In this document: positions 32,399 to 41,638 of the stretch, one piece after another
Numbering within the stretch: position 1 is the first letter of the stretch
How the letters are laid out: every line of letters begins with the position of its first letter
Source: an uncultured Polaribacter sp.
Lineage (GTDB): Bacteria > Bacteroidota > Bacteroidia > Flavobacteriales > Flavobacteriaceae
Assembly (NCBI RefSeq): GCF_947500975.1
Contig: NZ_CANMUE010000008.1
Coordinates: 126,710 to 190,709 of the forward strand
Length of the DNA stretch: 64,000 nt
Direction of reading: 5' to 3'
Translations under genes and position numbers: made by a program
Notes under the pieces: generated by a model
Databases searched by the model: none
The model's input: only the letters and a program-made list of their open reading frames with translations
Told to the model about the DNA's origin: nothing

Positions 32399-32995
32399 TT
32401 AATCTTTAAAACGATTCAAAAAAGAGGATTTTGTATTATCCACTACCTCCCAACCATAAATAGCTGATAATTGATAAATTTTAGAAATCTCTTCAAAAAA
32501 ACGAGTTTTTGCTGTAGTTTTTAGGTTGATTAATTCAATGGTTTCTTTAATTTTTTCAATGCTTTTTTCATTAATTTTATTCAGTTCCTTTTTAGAAAAA
32601 GAATTAAACTGGCTTTGTTGTAAATCGAAATATTTTACATTGGGAGAAATGTTTACTTCTTCATCAGGAATTTTATTAATGTAAATTTTTTTCCCTAAAG
32701 AATCTATCTGAATATCTAATTTAGACAAATCATAACCCACCTCTACTTTTGCATTTACAGAAATTATTGCTTGTTTATCAAAAGAAACGTAATCATAAAA
32801 ATATTTTTTAGAATCTTTATAATTATAAATTTCCGAAAAATCACCACTAGAAACAACCAGTTTACTTAGGTTTTTAATAGAATTTACAACAACTTTAATT
32901 TCCTCACTTTTTTGGTGTCTATCGTTTTTTTGATACCATAGTTTAGCAATAAAAAAGCCAATAAAAAAAACAAGTATATATTTAAAAATACGCAT
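32399..32995 (-). CDS. DUF4230 family membrane-anchored protein
   Basis: A 198-residue protein with one N-terminal membrane anchor (IFKYILVFFIGFFIAKLWY) and a periplasmic or cytosolic domain that matches my memory of DUF4230: VNSIKNLSKLVVSSGDFSEI, then FDKQAIISVNAKVEVGYDLSK, DSLGKKIYINKIPD and a helical C-terminus. Function is unknown. It lies between lspA and uvrC on the same strand with 55 and 75 bp gaps. Confidence 0.75.
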   Translation of the reverse strand: MRIFKYILVFFIGFFIAKLWYQKNDRHQKSEEIKVVVNSIKNLSKLVVSSGDFSEIYNYKDSKKYFYDYVSFDKQAIISVNAKVEVGYDLSKLDIQIDSLGKKIYINKIPDEEVNISPNVKYFDLQQSQFNSFSKKELNKINEKSIEKIKETIELINLKTTAKTRFFEEISKIYQLSAIYGWEVVDNTKSSFLNRFKD

Positions 32996-33050
32996 TTTTA
33001 TAAAAATGAGGTTATAATAAAGTTAACAAGTTAATAAAAAAAATACGATA

Positions 33051-33692
33051 TTATTCTATATCTTTTTGTTCAGAAAAATCTTGTACTTTCTTTTCTTCTT
33101 TTGGAAAAGCTTGTTTGTTAAAAATAAAAAGCAATGAAACACCAATAAATATAAAAGAATCTGCTGGGTTAAATATATATTGAAAAAATGTAAATAAATC
33201 TCCGCCAACAAAAGGAATCCATTCTGGTAAATTACCTGTCCAAATAGGAAAATAAAACATATCTACAACTTTACCATATAGTAATTCTCCATAAGGTTCA
33301 TCAGCAAAAAGTGTGGCTACTTTATGGTTAGAATCATCAAAAATAACCCCGTAAAAAAGAGAATCTATAATATTACCAACTGCTCCAGAAAAAATTAAAG
33401 AAATACCAATAATTACAGCATTGTGTACTTTACTCTTAATCATGCCAATAAGCCAATATATAATTGCAGAAACCGCAATCAGTCTAAATAAGGTTAAAAA
33501 AAGTTTTCCGCTCTTTCCACCAAACTCAAAACCCATGGCCATTCCGTTATTCTCTACAAAATGGATTCTAAACCAATCAAAAATTACAAAGTCTTCACCT
33601 AAAGTAAAATGAGTTTTTACATATATTTTAATAATTTGATCTAAAGCGATTGTTATTAATATAGTAAGAATTGCAAGATTCTTTTTTGACAT
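33051..33692 (-). CDS. lspA: Lipoprotein signal peptidase (SPase II)
   Basis: A 213-residue inner-membrane aspartyl protease with four main helices. The two catalytic Asp regions are visible as AVGNIIDSLFYG (about residues 105-116) and FNPADSFIFIGV (about 174-185); ENNGMAMGF near 53 is the conserved substrate loop. It cleaves signal peptides of prolipoproteins, many of which are encoded in this window. It is about 45 residues longer than E. coli LspA, because of an internal insertion (residues 120-165) and a charged tail, as is usual in Bacteroidota. Confidence 0.95.
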   Translation of the reverse strand: MSKKNLAILTILITIALDQIIKIYVKTHFTLGEDFVIFDWFRIHFVENNGMAMGFEFGGKSGKLFLTLFRLIAVSAIIYWLIGMIKSKVHNAVIIGISLIFSGAVGNIIDSLFYGVIFDDSNHKVATLFADEPYGELLYGKVVDMFYFPIWTGNLPEWIPFVGGDLFTFFQYIFNPADSFIFIGVSLLFIFNKQAFPKEEKKVQDFSEQKDIE

Positions 33693-33736
33693 TTTTTCTA
33701 AATTTTATGCTCACAAAAATAACAATATTATTGTGT

Positions 33737-34381
33737 TTATTGGGTAGTTAAGAAAATATTAGCTTTTATAGAGTTTATAGTGAAGTTTTTCTCTTTTTTT
33801 GATCCTATCTTTTGATATTTTTTCTCATAAAAAACATCATCAACTTTAATTTTTCCAATATTAGAAGTTACCTTAATTTCGGATTTTTTTACATTTGCAT
33901 AAACATTACCAGCATATAATTTTACATCTACAGAAGCTTGTACATCGTTTAGTTTTAAAATCCCTTTTTCAATAAAAACAGTTAAATTTCCTTGATAACT
34001 TTTAGACTCTATATTAATGTTTTCTCCAAAAACAGTAATGTTTTTCCCTTCAGGAATTTTTATAACTGCATGGGCTCTTTCTAACCTTTCAGTAATAAAT
34101 TTTCTAAAAATAGTTTCATTATTTTGAATTTTATTTAGTTTAAATTCAATATCAATTACTTTATTTTTTGTATCAAAAAAAATATGTTGCATGTTAGGAT
34201 TTTCTGCAAACAACGTAATTTCTATAAAATTTGTGGTTGAATTTTCAATTATAAAATCATCTAAACCATTGGTAAAAATATTTATTTCCTTGGCATTTGT
34301 TTCAATTTTTTGAACTGCTTTTTTCTGTGAAAAAATCGCAGTATAAATACCTAAAAATAATATTATAAGTGTTTTTTTCAT
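33737..34381 (-). CDS. Secreted DUF4097-like beta-repeat protein
   Basis: A 214-residue protein with a signal peptide (ending AIFSQ). The mature part alternates short beta-strands, for example INIFTNGLDDFIIENS, KNITVFGENINIES and GNVYANVKKSEIKVTSNIGK, the pattern of putative auto-transporter adhesin head/DUF4097-type beta-helix folds. No catalytic motif is seen and the function is unknown. Its start codon directly follows a hairpin with a T-run, so expression may depend on read-through from the dksA-like gene. Confidence 0.55.
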   Translation of the reverse strand: MKKTLIILFLGIYTAIFSQKKAVQKIETNAKEINIFTNGLDDFIIENSTTNFIEITLFAENPNMQHIFFDTKNKVIDIEFKLNKIQNNETIFRKFITERLERAHAVIKIPEGKNITVFGENINIESKSYQGNLTVFIEKGILKLNDVQASVDVKLYAGNVYANVKKSEIKVTSNIGKIKVDDVFYEKKYQKIGSKKEKNFTINSIKANIFLTTQ

Positions 34382-34405
34382 AAAAAAAGCTTCTATAAAA
34401 GAAGC
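34382..34405 (-). terminator. Hairpin with T-run abutting the next start codon
   Basis: On the minus strand GCTTCT-TTTAT-AGAAGC is followed by seven T and then immediately by the ATG at 34381. It looks like a terminator after the DksA-like gene, possibly acting as an attenuator of the downstream gene. Confidence 0.5.
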
Positions 34406-34428
34406 CTTGTTTTAGTTGTTTAAGAAAC

Positions 34429-34806
34429 TTATTGTTTTCTCTTAGCCTCAATACTTAAAGTAGCATGAGGTACTAATTTTAAACGTTCTTTTTGAATTAA
34501 TTTACCTGTAACTCTACAAACACCATAAGTTCCGTTTTCTATACGTAACAAAGCATTTTTAAGGTCTCTAATAAATTTTTCTTGTCTAATTGCTAGCTGT
34601 ACATTCTTCTCTTTGTTCATTACTTCAGAACCTTCGTCAAAAGATTTAAATGAAGCAGATGTATCATCTGTACCATTATCCGAATCATTTTTATAGGCTG
34701 CTTGTAATAAAGCTAAATCTTCTTCTGCTCTTGCAATTTTTTTGTTTATAATTTCTTTAAACTCGTTTAAATCTTCTTCAGAAAATTTAATTTTAACATT
34801 TGACAT
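34429..34806 (-). CDS. TraR/DksA-family transcription regulator
   Basis: A 125-residue protein beginning MSNVKIKFSEEDL. An in-frame ATG at 34824 would add six residues and overlap ileS; I chose 34806 because it follows the ileS stop. A long coiled coil (FKEIINKKIARAEEDLALL) leads to DNGTDDTSASF, the acidic tip region, and RIENGTYGVCRVTGKLI, the start of the zinc-finger region. Only one of the four zinc-binding cysteines of DksA is present. The family binds the RNA polymerase secondary channel and modulates stringent control. The gene is 4 bp downstream of ileS and probably co-transcribed. Confidence 0.85.
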   Translation of the reverse strand: MSNVKIKFSEEDLNEFKEIINKKIARAEEDLALLQAAYKNDSDNGTDDTSASFKSFDEGSEVMNKEKNVQLAIRQEKFIRDLKNALLRIENGTYGVCRVTGKLIQKERLKLVPHATLSIEAKRKQ

Positions 34807-34810
34807 AATG

Positions 34811-37800
34811 CTATATTTTTTCAATTAATATTTTGCTTTTTATCTCATCAAACTCAATATCTGTACCATTTTGTAAATTATCTACAAAAACCAATTCATT
34901 GGTTAATGTTTCGCTCATAATATACGCCTTGTTTTCAATGATAGATTGCTGTAAATTTTGATGATTTAAAACCGTTAACTTAATTCTATCTGTTACTTCT
35001 AAACCAGTGTCTTTACGTGCATTTTGAATTCTGTTTACCAGTTCTCTAGCAACACCTTCTTTACGTAAATCTTCAGTAATAGTAACATCTAAAGCAACTG
35101 TTAAAGCACCTTCATTTGCAACTAACCAACCCTCTATATCTTTTGAAGAGATTTCTACATCTTCGAGCCCTAAATTTATATTATTTCCATTAATTTCTAT
35201 AGAAATGTTTTTATCTTTTTCTATTTTGTTAATATCTTCTTGCGTAAATTTTTGAACCTCAGCTGCAACAAAACGCATGTCTTTTCCAAATTTTGGTCCT
35301 AAAGCTTTAAAATTAGGTTTAATTTGTTTGATTAAAATATCTGAAGCGTCTTCTAAAATCTGAACTTCCTTAATGTTTACCTCATGTTTAATCAAATCTG
35401 CAACTGCTAAAATTTCTTCCTTTTGCTGCTCATTATCAACAGGTATCATTATTTTTTGTAATGGTTGACGCACTTTAATTTTTTCTTTTGCTCTTAATGA
35501 TAAAACTAAAGATGATATTATTTGTGCATTTTCCATTTTACGCTCTAAACTCTTATCAATAAAACTTTCGTCAAAAACAGGAAAATCTGATAGGTGAATA
35601 CTTTCTGATGCTTCCTTTTTTGTAACCGAGTTTAAATCTTGATACAATTTATCCATAAAAAATGGTGCAATTGGCGAAGCTAACTTTGCAATTGTAACCA
35701 TACAGGTATATAATGTTTGATATGCAGAAATTTTATCTGTTTGATAATCTCCTTTCCAAAAACGTCTTCTACTTAAACGCACATACCAGTTACTTAAATA
35801 ATCTTGTGTAAAATCTGATATTGCTCTAGCAGCTCTTGTTGGCTCGTATTCTGCATAAAACTTATCAACTTTATTGATTAAAGTATGTAATTCTGATAAA
35901 ATCCATCTGTCTATTTCTGGTCTTTCATTTATAGCAATATCTGCTTCAGCATAAGAAAAACCATCAATATTTGTATATAAAGAGAAGAACGAATACGTGT
36001 TATAAAGTGTTCCAAAAAACTTACGTTTCACCTCTTCAATTCCTTCTAAATCAAATTTTAAATTATCCCAAGGATTTGCATTCGAAATCATATACCAACG
36101 TGTTGCATCTGCACCATAAGTTGATAATGTTGTAAACGGATCTGTAGCGTTTCCTAAACGTTTAGACATTTTATGTCCGTTTTTGTCTAAAACTAAACCG
36201 TTAGAAACTACATTTTTATAAGCAACAGAATCAAACACCATTGTTGCAATTGCATGTAATGTATAAAACCAACCACGTGTTTGATCTACTCCTTCAGCAA
36301 TAAAATCTGCAGGAAAAGATTCGTTTCCATCAATTTTGTTCTTATTTTCAAAAGGGTAATGCCATTGTGCATAAGGCATAGAACCAGAATCAAACCAAAC
36401 ATCAATTAAATCACTTTCACGTTTCATTGGTTGCCCTGTTGATGAAACAAGTACAATTTCATCCACAATGTTTTTATGTAAATCTATTTTTGCATAGTTT
36501 TCTTCTGAGTTGTTACCAACTTCAAAATCTTCAAAAATATCTTTTGCTAAAATGCCTGCTTTAACAGCTTTTGCCATTTCGCTTTTTAATTCTTCCACAG
36601 AACCAATACATATTTCTTCTTTACCGTCTTCTGTTCTCCAGATTGGTAATGGAATTCCCCAATAACGAGAACGAGATAAATTCCAATCATTTGCATTTGC
36701 TAACCAGTTTCCAAAACGACCTGTTCCTGTAGATTCTGGTTTCCAGTTGATTGTTTTATTTAACGAATGCATTTTGTCTTTAACATCCGTTACTTTAATA
36801 AACCAAGAATCTAATGGGTAATATAAAATTGGCTTGTCTGTTCTCCAACAATTTGGATAACTGTGTTTGTATTTTTCAACTTTAAAAGCCTTGTTTTCGG
36901 TTTTTAATTTGATGGCAATCTCTACATCTACAGATTTCTCTGGTGCTTCTCCATCAGCATAATATTCATTTTTTACATATTTACCTGCAAACTCAGTTAC
37001 TTCTGGTCTAAATTTCCCTTGTAAATCTACTAACGGAACTAAATTATCGTTCTCATCTTTTACCAATAATGGCGGAATTTCTGGAGTTGCTTGTTTGGCA
37101 ACTAGAGCATCATCTGCACCAAAAGTAGGAGCTGTATGCACAATTCCTGTTCCGTCTTCTGTAGTCACAAAATCACCTGCAATTACTCTAAAAGCATTTT
37201 GTTTATTTTCAAATTTACAACCGTAATCTAAAATTTGCTCGTATTTTATACCTACTAAATCTGTTCCTTTACATTCTTCACAAATTAAAAAAGGAATCTT
37301 TTTATCTTCTTTAGAATATGCTGAAAGTTCTGCAACATCTTCGGTTTGTTTGTACTTTTTATCAAATTGTTTACTAACTAAATTCTTAGCTAAAATAACA
37401 TGAACAGGCTCAAAAGTATATTGATTATAAGTTGCAACAACAACATAATCAATCTTTGGGCCAACAGTTAATGCGGTATTACTTGGCAATGTCCAAGGTG
37501 TGGTTGTCCAAGCAATAAAGTTTAAATGATCGTATTTTTTTAAGAAATCTGGTAATGAATTTTCTATCGCCTTAAACTGCGCAACAATTGTTGTGTCTGT
37601 TACATCTTGATACGTTCCTGGTTGATTTAATTCATGAGAACTTAAACCTGTACCAGCTTTAGGCGAATAAGGCTGAATAGTGTAGCCTTTATAAATTAAT
37701 TCTTTGTTGTATATCTGTTTTAATAACCACCAAACAGACTCCATATATTTAGGTTCGTAAGTAATATATGGATCGTCCATATCTACCCAATACCCCATTT

Positions 37801-38215
37801 TTTGGGTTAAATCGTTCCAAATATCTGTGTAACGCATTACTGCTTTTCTACAAGCTGCGTTGTAATCTTCTACCGAAATTTTCTTTCCAATATCTTCTTT
37901 GGTAATTCCTAATTCTTTTTCTACACCTAATTCAATAGGTAAACCATGCGTATCCCAACCAGCTTTACGCTTTACTTGGTAACCTTTCATCGTTTTGTAT
38001 CGTGGAAAAATATCTTTAATTGCGCGTGCTAACACATGGTGAACCCCTGGAAGTCCGTTTGCAGAAGGTGGTCCTTCAAAAAATACAAATGGTTCTTTGC
38101 CTTCTCTTGTTGATACACTTTTTTCGAAGATGTTGTTTTCTTGCCAATAATTAAGAATTTCTTCTGCAACTTTTGGTAAGTCAAGTCCTTTATATTCAGG
38201 AAATTTCGCTTTCAT
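34811..38215 (-). CDS. ileS: Isoleucyl-tRNA synthetase (type 2, swapped GVHH signature)
   Basis: A 1134-residue class I synthetase. Residues 57-60 read G-V-H-H, in PSANGLPGVHHVLAR, where the canonical signature is P-H-x-G-H. AGWDTHGLPIELGVEKELG and the editing domain (WTTTPWTLPSNTALTVGP) follow. The second signature is HKMSKRLGN (KMSKR). The C-terminal anticodon-binding and tail domains are of the eukaryote-like type 2 length. It charges tRNA-Ile. Published work on type 2 enzymes links an H/G swap in this motif to very high mupirocin resistance. It heads ileS-dksA-like-...-lspA. Confidence 0.96.
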   Translation of the reverse strand: MKAKFPEYKGLDLPKVAEEILNYWQENNIFEKSVSTREGKEPFVFFEGPPSANGLPGVHHVLARAIKDIFPRYKTMKGYQVKRKAGWDTHGLPIELGVEKELGITKEDIGKKISVEDYNAACRKAVMRYTDIWNDLTQKMGYWVDMDDPYITYEPKYMESVWWLLKQIYNKELIYKGYTIQPYSPKAGTGLSSHELNQPGTYQDVTDTTIVAQFKAIENSLPDFLKKYDHLNFIAWTTTPWTLPSNTALTVGPKIDYVVVATYNQYTFEPVHVILAKNLVSKQFDKKYKQTEDVAELSAYSKEDKKIPFLICEECKGTDLVGIKYEQILDYGCKFENKQNAFRVIAGDFVTTEDGTGIVHTAPTFGADDALVAKQATPEIPPLLVKDENDNLVPLVDLQGKFRPEVTEFAGKYVKNEYYADGEAPEKSVDVEIAIKLKTENKAFKVEKYKHSYPNCWRTDKPILYYPLDSWFIKVTDVKDKMHSLNKTINWKPESTGTGRFGNWLANANDWNLSRSRYWGIPLPIWRTEDGKEEICIGSVEELKSEMAKAVKAGILAKDIFEDFEVGNNSEENYAKIDLHKNIVDEIVLVSSTGQPMKRESDLIDVWFDSGSMPYAQWHYPFENKNKIDGNESFPADFIAEGVDQTRGWFYTLHAIATMVFDSVAYKNVVSNGLVLDKNGHKMSKRLGNATDPFTTLSTYGADATRWYMISNANPWDNLKFDLEGIEEVKRKFFGTLYNTYSFFSLYTNIDGFSYAEADIAINERPEIDRWILSELHTLINKVDKFYAEYEPTRAARAISDFTQDYLSNWYVRLSRRRFWKGDYQTDKISAYQTLYTCMVTIAKLASPIAPFFMDKLYQDLNSVTKKEASESIHLSDFPVFDESFIDKSLERKMENAQIISSLVLSLRAKEKIKVRQPLQKIMIPVDNEQQKEEILAVADLIKHEVNIKEVQILEDASDILIKQIKPNFKALGPKFGKDMRFVAAEVQKFTQEDINKIEKDKNISIEINGNNINLGLEDVEISSKDIEGWLVANEGALTVALDVTITEDLRKEGVARELVNRIQNARKDTGLEVTDRIKLTVLNHQNLQQSIIENKAYIMSETLTNELVFVDNLQNGTDIEFDEIKSKILIEKI

Positions 38216-38303
38216 TTTATCTCTTTTCTGATAAGAATGCGAAATTAAGGATTTTCTAGTAATTCTATTTGTTTAGAGCAAAAATATTACCTTCTTTAAT
38301 TTG

Positions 38304-40691
38304 TTATAATATTTTTAGAATTTGACCCACAGAAATTGTGTTATCCTTTAAAGAATTAAGACTTTTTAAATTTGCAACAGACATGTTGTATTTTTTAGAA
38401 ATAGAATACAAGGTTTCTTTATATTTAACAACATGTGTTTTTTTAGCTTCAATTTTGTTTTCAATGGTAACTTCTTTATTAAGCGACAATACTTGACCTA
38501 TTGAAATTTTACTTGAGCTTAATTGGTTTATTTCTTTCAATAAAACTAAAGATATATTATGTTGTTTGGAAATAGAATACAACGTTTCTTGAGGCTGAAC
38601 GATATGTAATTTAGCAGAACTTACCTTTTTAGGTTCTACTATTTTTACTTTAGTTTCTTGTGGAGTTACTTTTTTATTTTCTTTATTAATTTCTATTGGA
38701 ATAGAAACTTCTACAACTTCTTTTTCTTTTGATTTTATAGTAGATCCATCTATGTTTTGGATAACAAAAGAAGTTCTTCTATTTGCTTGATGTTGGTCTT
38801 CTGTACATTTTACAGTATTACTATGATTATCATTATCAACACAATTATTGGTCAATTGAGTTTCTCCATAACCTTTTCCTGAAATTCTATCATAATCAAT
38901 TCCATTAAAAATTATATAATCAACAGTTGCTTCTGCTCTTCTTTGAGATAATAATTCGTTAGAAAAATAACTTCCTCTAGCATCTGTATGGGAAGTAGAT
39001 TTTACCTTTATCAATGGGTATTTTCTCATTACTTTAATAATATGATCTAACTCTCTTGCAGCATCAGGTCGAATATCCCATTTTGTATAATCAAAATAAA
39101 TGGAGTTAATTTTAATTACTAACTCGTTGTTATTATTATAAGCAAAGTCATCAATTATTTCTAAAATCAGCTCTAAATTAACAGAATTAGTAGTTTCAAA
39201 AGATTTTGTATCTGGTTTGTAATATTCTTTTGATGCAGTAATTGTATATTTTTTATTGCACGGTAGAGTGAAATTAAATTTCCCAAATTCATCTGCAATT
39301 GTTTCATTAATTGTATTTCCAACATCATCTTTTAAAACAAGTTTGGCATTTGGTAGAATCTTATTAAACTTTGATTCTTTAACAATGCCTGAAATTAATT
39401 GCTTACAAGGTGTATTTACATTAATTTTTTCTATTGCATAAATATCATCATTTCCTAGCCCCCCTTTTCTATTAGATGAGAGATAGCCTTTGTTGGTTTC
39501 TGTGTTTATAGAAAATGCAAAATCATCTAATTTAGAATTTAAGGGTGCTTTTAAATTTTTTGGTTTTTGAAATTCATTATTGATAATTTCACTAGAAAAA
39601 ACATCTAATGCTCCGATACCAAAATGTCCATCAGATGAAAAATACAATGTGTTGTTAGCTGAAATAAATGGAAACATTTCTCGACCTTCAGTGTTTATTG
39701 TTGGTCCTAAATTTACAGGGGTTCCATAAGTTCCATTACTGTTTATTTTTACATAATAAATATCTGTAAAACCTAAACTTCCTGGCATATCAGATGCAAA
39801 ATACAAACGCTTACCATCTTTACTTACCGTGGGATGACCTACTGAATATTCAGAACTACAAAAAGGTAATTCTATTATATTTCCCCAATTATTATCAATA
39901 AGATCTGCTCTATAAATTTTAAGATTATTATATCCTTTTTTATCTACATTTAAAACGCCTTTATTATAATTGTTTCTAGTAAAGTAAATAGTTTTAAAAT
40001 TTGGCGAAAATGAAATTGAAGACTCATTGTATTTTTTATTTATCCTTTTAGAAAAAAGTTTTTTGTTTGGTTTTTTATAACTTATTTCATTTATTTGAAC
40101 TTGAAAAATGTCTAAAAAATTATCTTCTGTTCCTGTTTCAATACTACTTTTTGATGTATTTAAATTTTTTGGTGATGAAAATAGAATAGTATTATTATAT
40201 TCTGTAACTCCAAAATCTGCAAACTCAGTATTAATAGTATTTAAATTTTGAACTTTATAATTTGGTTTTCCACTTGTTAAGCTAACTAAATTAACATTAC
40301 TTTTTGTAAAATTTTTACCTCTTGAATCTTTTTTATTTAATTCATGAAACTTTTTCAACCATAAATCAGATTCTTCAAAATTGCCAATAGCTCTTAAAGA
40401 TTGAGCGTATTTAAAAAAATACTCTAAGTTTTGGGGTACATAAGATGTAAACAATTTTGTATATATTTTTGAAGCCTTATCCATTTGGACATTGTTATAA
40501 TAACAATCTCCCAATCTTTTTAATATATGTCCTGTTTCATTTTTTTTCAACAAAAACTCATACTCTTTAGCTGCTTTTGCATATAATAAATCATCAAAAA
40601 GAGCATCTGCTAATTTTGTTTCTTTACTTTGCCCAAAAATAGTAATTGAGTTAAATATTAGTAAGATTATAAATTGAATTGTTTTTTTCAT
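38304..40691 (-). CDS. PorE-like OmpA protein with tandem C-terminal LysM domains
   Basis: A 795-residue envelope protein. After the signal peptide come TPR-like helices (residues about 25-130), a PD40/WD40-like propeller (about 150-420; KDGKRLYFASDMPG, MFPFISANNTLYFSSDGH, KGYLSSNRKGG), a carboxypeptidase-like regulatory domain (about 435-515) and an OmpA C-terminal peptidoglycan-binding domain (about 530-655; SIYFDYTKWDIRPDAARELD, TSHTDARGS). This is the order of PorE of the T9SS. Unlike its paralog, it adds two LysM domains (694-738 and 752-795; ETLYSISKQHNI and ETLYSISKKYNM), giving further peptidoglycan attachment. It is the last gene of the second cargo module. Confidence 0.88.
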   Translation of the reverse strand: MKKTIQFIILLIFNSITIFGQSKETKLADALFDDLLYAKAAKEYEFLLKKNETGHILKRLGDCYYNNVQMDKASKIYTKLFTSYVPQNLEYFFKYAQSLRAIGNFEESDLWLKKFHELNKKDSRGKNFTKSNVNLVSLTSGKPNYKVQNLNTINTEFADFGVTEYNNTILFSSPKNLNTSKSSIETGTEDNFLDIFQVQINEISYKKPNKKLFSKRINKKYNESSISFSPNFKTIYFTRNNYNKGVLNVDKKGYNNLKIYRADLIDNNWGNIIELPFCSSEYSVGHPTVSKDGKRLYFASDMPGSLGFTDIYYVKINSNGTYGTPVNLGPTINTEGREMFPFISANNTLYFSSDGHFGIGALDVFSSEIINNEFQKPKNLKAPLNSKLDDFAFSINTETNKGYLSSNRKGGLGNDDIYAIEKINVNTPCKQLISGIVKESKFNKILPNAKLVLKDDVGNTINETIADEFGKFNFTLPCNKKYTITASKEYYKPDTKSFETTNSVNLELILEIIDDFAYNNNNELVIKINSIYFDYTKWDIRPDAARELDHIIKVMRKYPLIKVKSTSHTDARGSYFSNELLSQRRAEATVDYIIFNGIDYDRISGKGYGETQLTNNCVDNDNHSNTVKCTEDQHQANRRTSFVIQNIDGSTIKSKEKEVVEVSIPIEINKENKKVTPQETKVKIVEPKKVSSAKLHIVQPQETLYSISKQHNISLVLLKEINQLSSSKISIGQVLSLNKEVTIENKIEAKKTHVVKYKETLYSISKKYNMSVANLKSLNSLKDNTISVGQILKIL

Positions 40692-40706
40692 AATTACTTA
40701 TTAAAC

Positions 40707-41633
40707 CTAAAAAAACCTTGGTGATCTAATTCTAAATGATTTAGGTTCTAAATTAAAAAGTAAAATTACTTCATGACTTCCAGAATTAAATTGTCCTAAA
40801 TTGGTTAAAGTATGGTCATATGCATATCCTATTCTTAAATTTTTTCTAACCCTAAAATTTATCATTCCTGAAATTGATTCATCTAATCTGTAAGAAAGAC
40901 CTGCTTCCATTTTATTGTAGAATAGAACATTACTTGAAAAATCTATAGATAAGGGAGCGCCTTCTACAGCTTTTACCATAATGGATGGTTTTAATTTAAT
41001 ATCTTCAGATATATCAAAAACATATCCAGATGTTAAGAAAATATGTTTAGTTTCTGAAGCTCTTGTAGATTGTCCTTCATTTTCATTAAAATGATAGGTT
41101 TCTAATAAATTAGGTATGGATGTTCCAAAGTAAAATTTATTGGTATAATAAAATACTCCAATACCTAAGTTAGGTAAAAACTTATTTGCATCTTTATCAG
41201 TAAAAGCTTCGTCTCCTACTATTACAGTATTTAAACAAGATAAACAGAGGTTAAAAAAAGTATAACCTACTTTTAATCCTAAGGCTAATTTAGCATTGTT
41301 GTTTACATTAATTGTGTAAGAGAAATCTCCATAAATATTTTGTTCTTCTACTGGACCTAATTTATCAAAAATTGCTGTCAATCCTAAACCTACGTTTTTA
41401 CCTACTGGTGATTGTACACCAAAAGTTAATGTTTTTGGTGCGCCAGTAATTCCTACCCATTGTGTTCTTGCTAAAAAATTAAAATTTAAAGATTCTGAAG
41501 AACCTGCATAAGCTGGGTTTACAATATTCATATTATACATGTATTGTGTGTACTGTGGGTCTTGCTGTGCTTTTATTGAAAAAGCCAACAACACAAGTAC
41601 AATAAATACAATATGTTTTTTTATGTGTAACAT
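40707..41633 (-). CDS. PorP/SprF-family type IX secretion outer membrane protein (module 2)
   Basis: A 308-residue outer membrane barrel. The mature N-terminus QQDPQYTQYMYNMNIVNPAYAGS is the family hallmark (seen as QDPQYTQYMYNMN and NPAYAGS), followed by RTQWVGITGAPKTLTFGVQSP in two recognisable pieces and amphipathic strands ending SPRFF. In F. johnsoniae, SprF is needed for secretion of the adhesin SprB encoded next to it. Here it lies 5 bp after a CHU_C cargo gene and 15 bp before the LysM-bearing PorE-like gene, so it probably serves that cargo. A second copy is at 46.6 kb. Confidence 0.93.
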   Translation of the reverse strand: MLHIKKHIVFIVLVLLAFSIKAQQDPQYTQYMYNMNIVNPAYAGSSESLNFNFLARTQWVGITGAPKTLTFGVQSPVGKNVGLGLTAIFDKLGPVEEQNIYGDFSYTINVNNNAKLALGLKVGYTFFNLCLSCLNTVIVGDEAFTDKDANKFLPNLGIGVFYYTNKFYFGTSIPNLLETYHFNENEGQSTRASETKHIFLTSGYVFDISEDIKLKPSIMVKAVEGAPLSIDFSSNVLFYNKMEAGLSYRLDESISGMINFRVRKNLRIGYAYDHTLTNLGQFNSGSHEVILLFNLEPKSFRIRSPRFF

Positions 41634-41638
41634 CTTCG

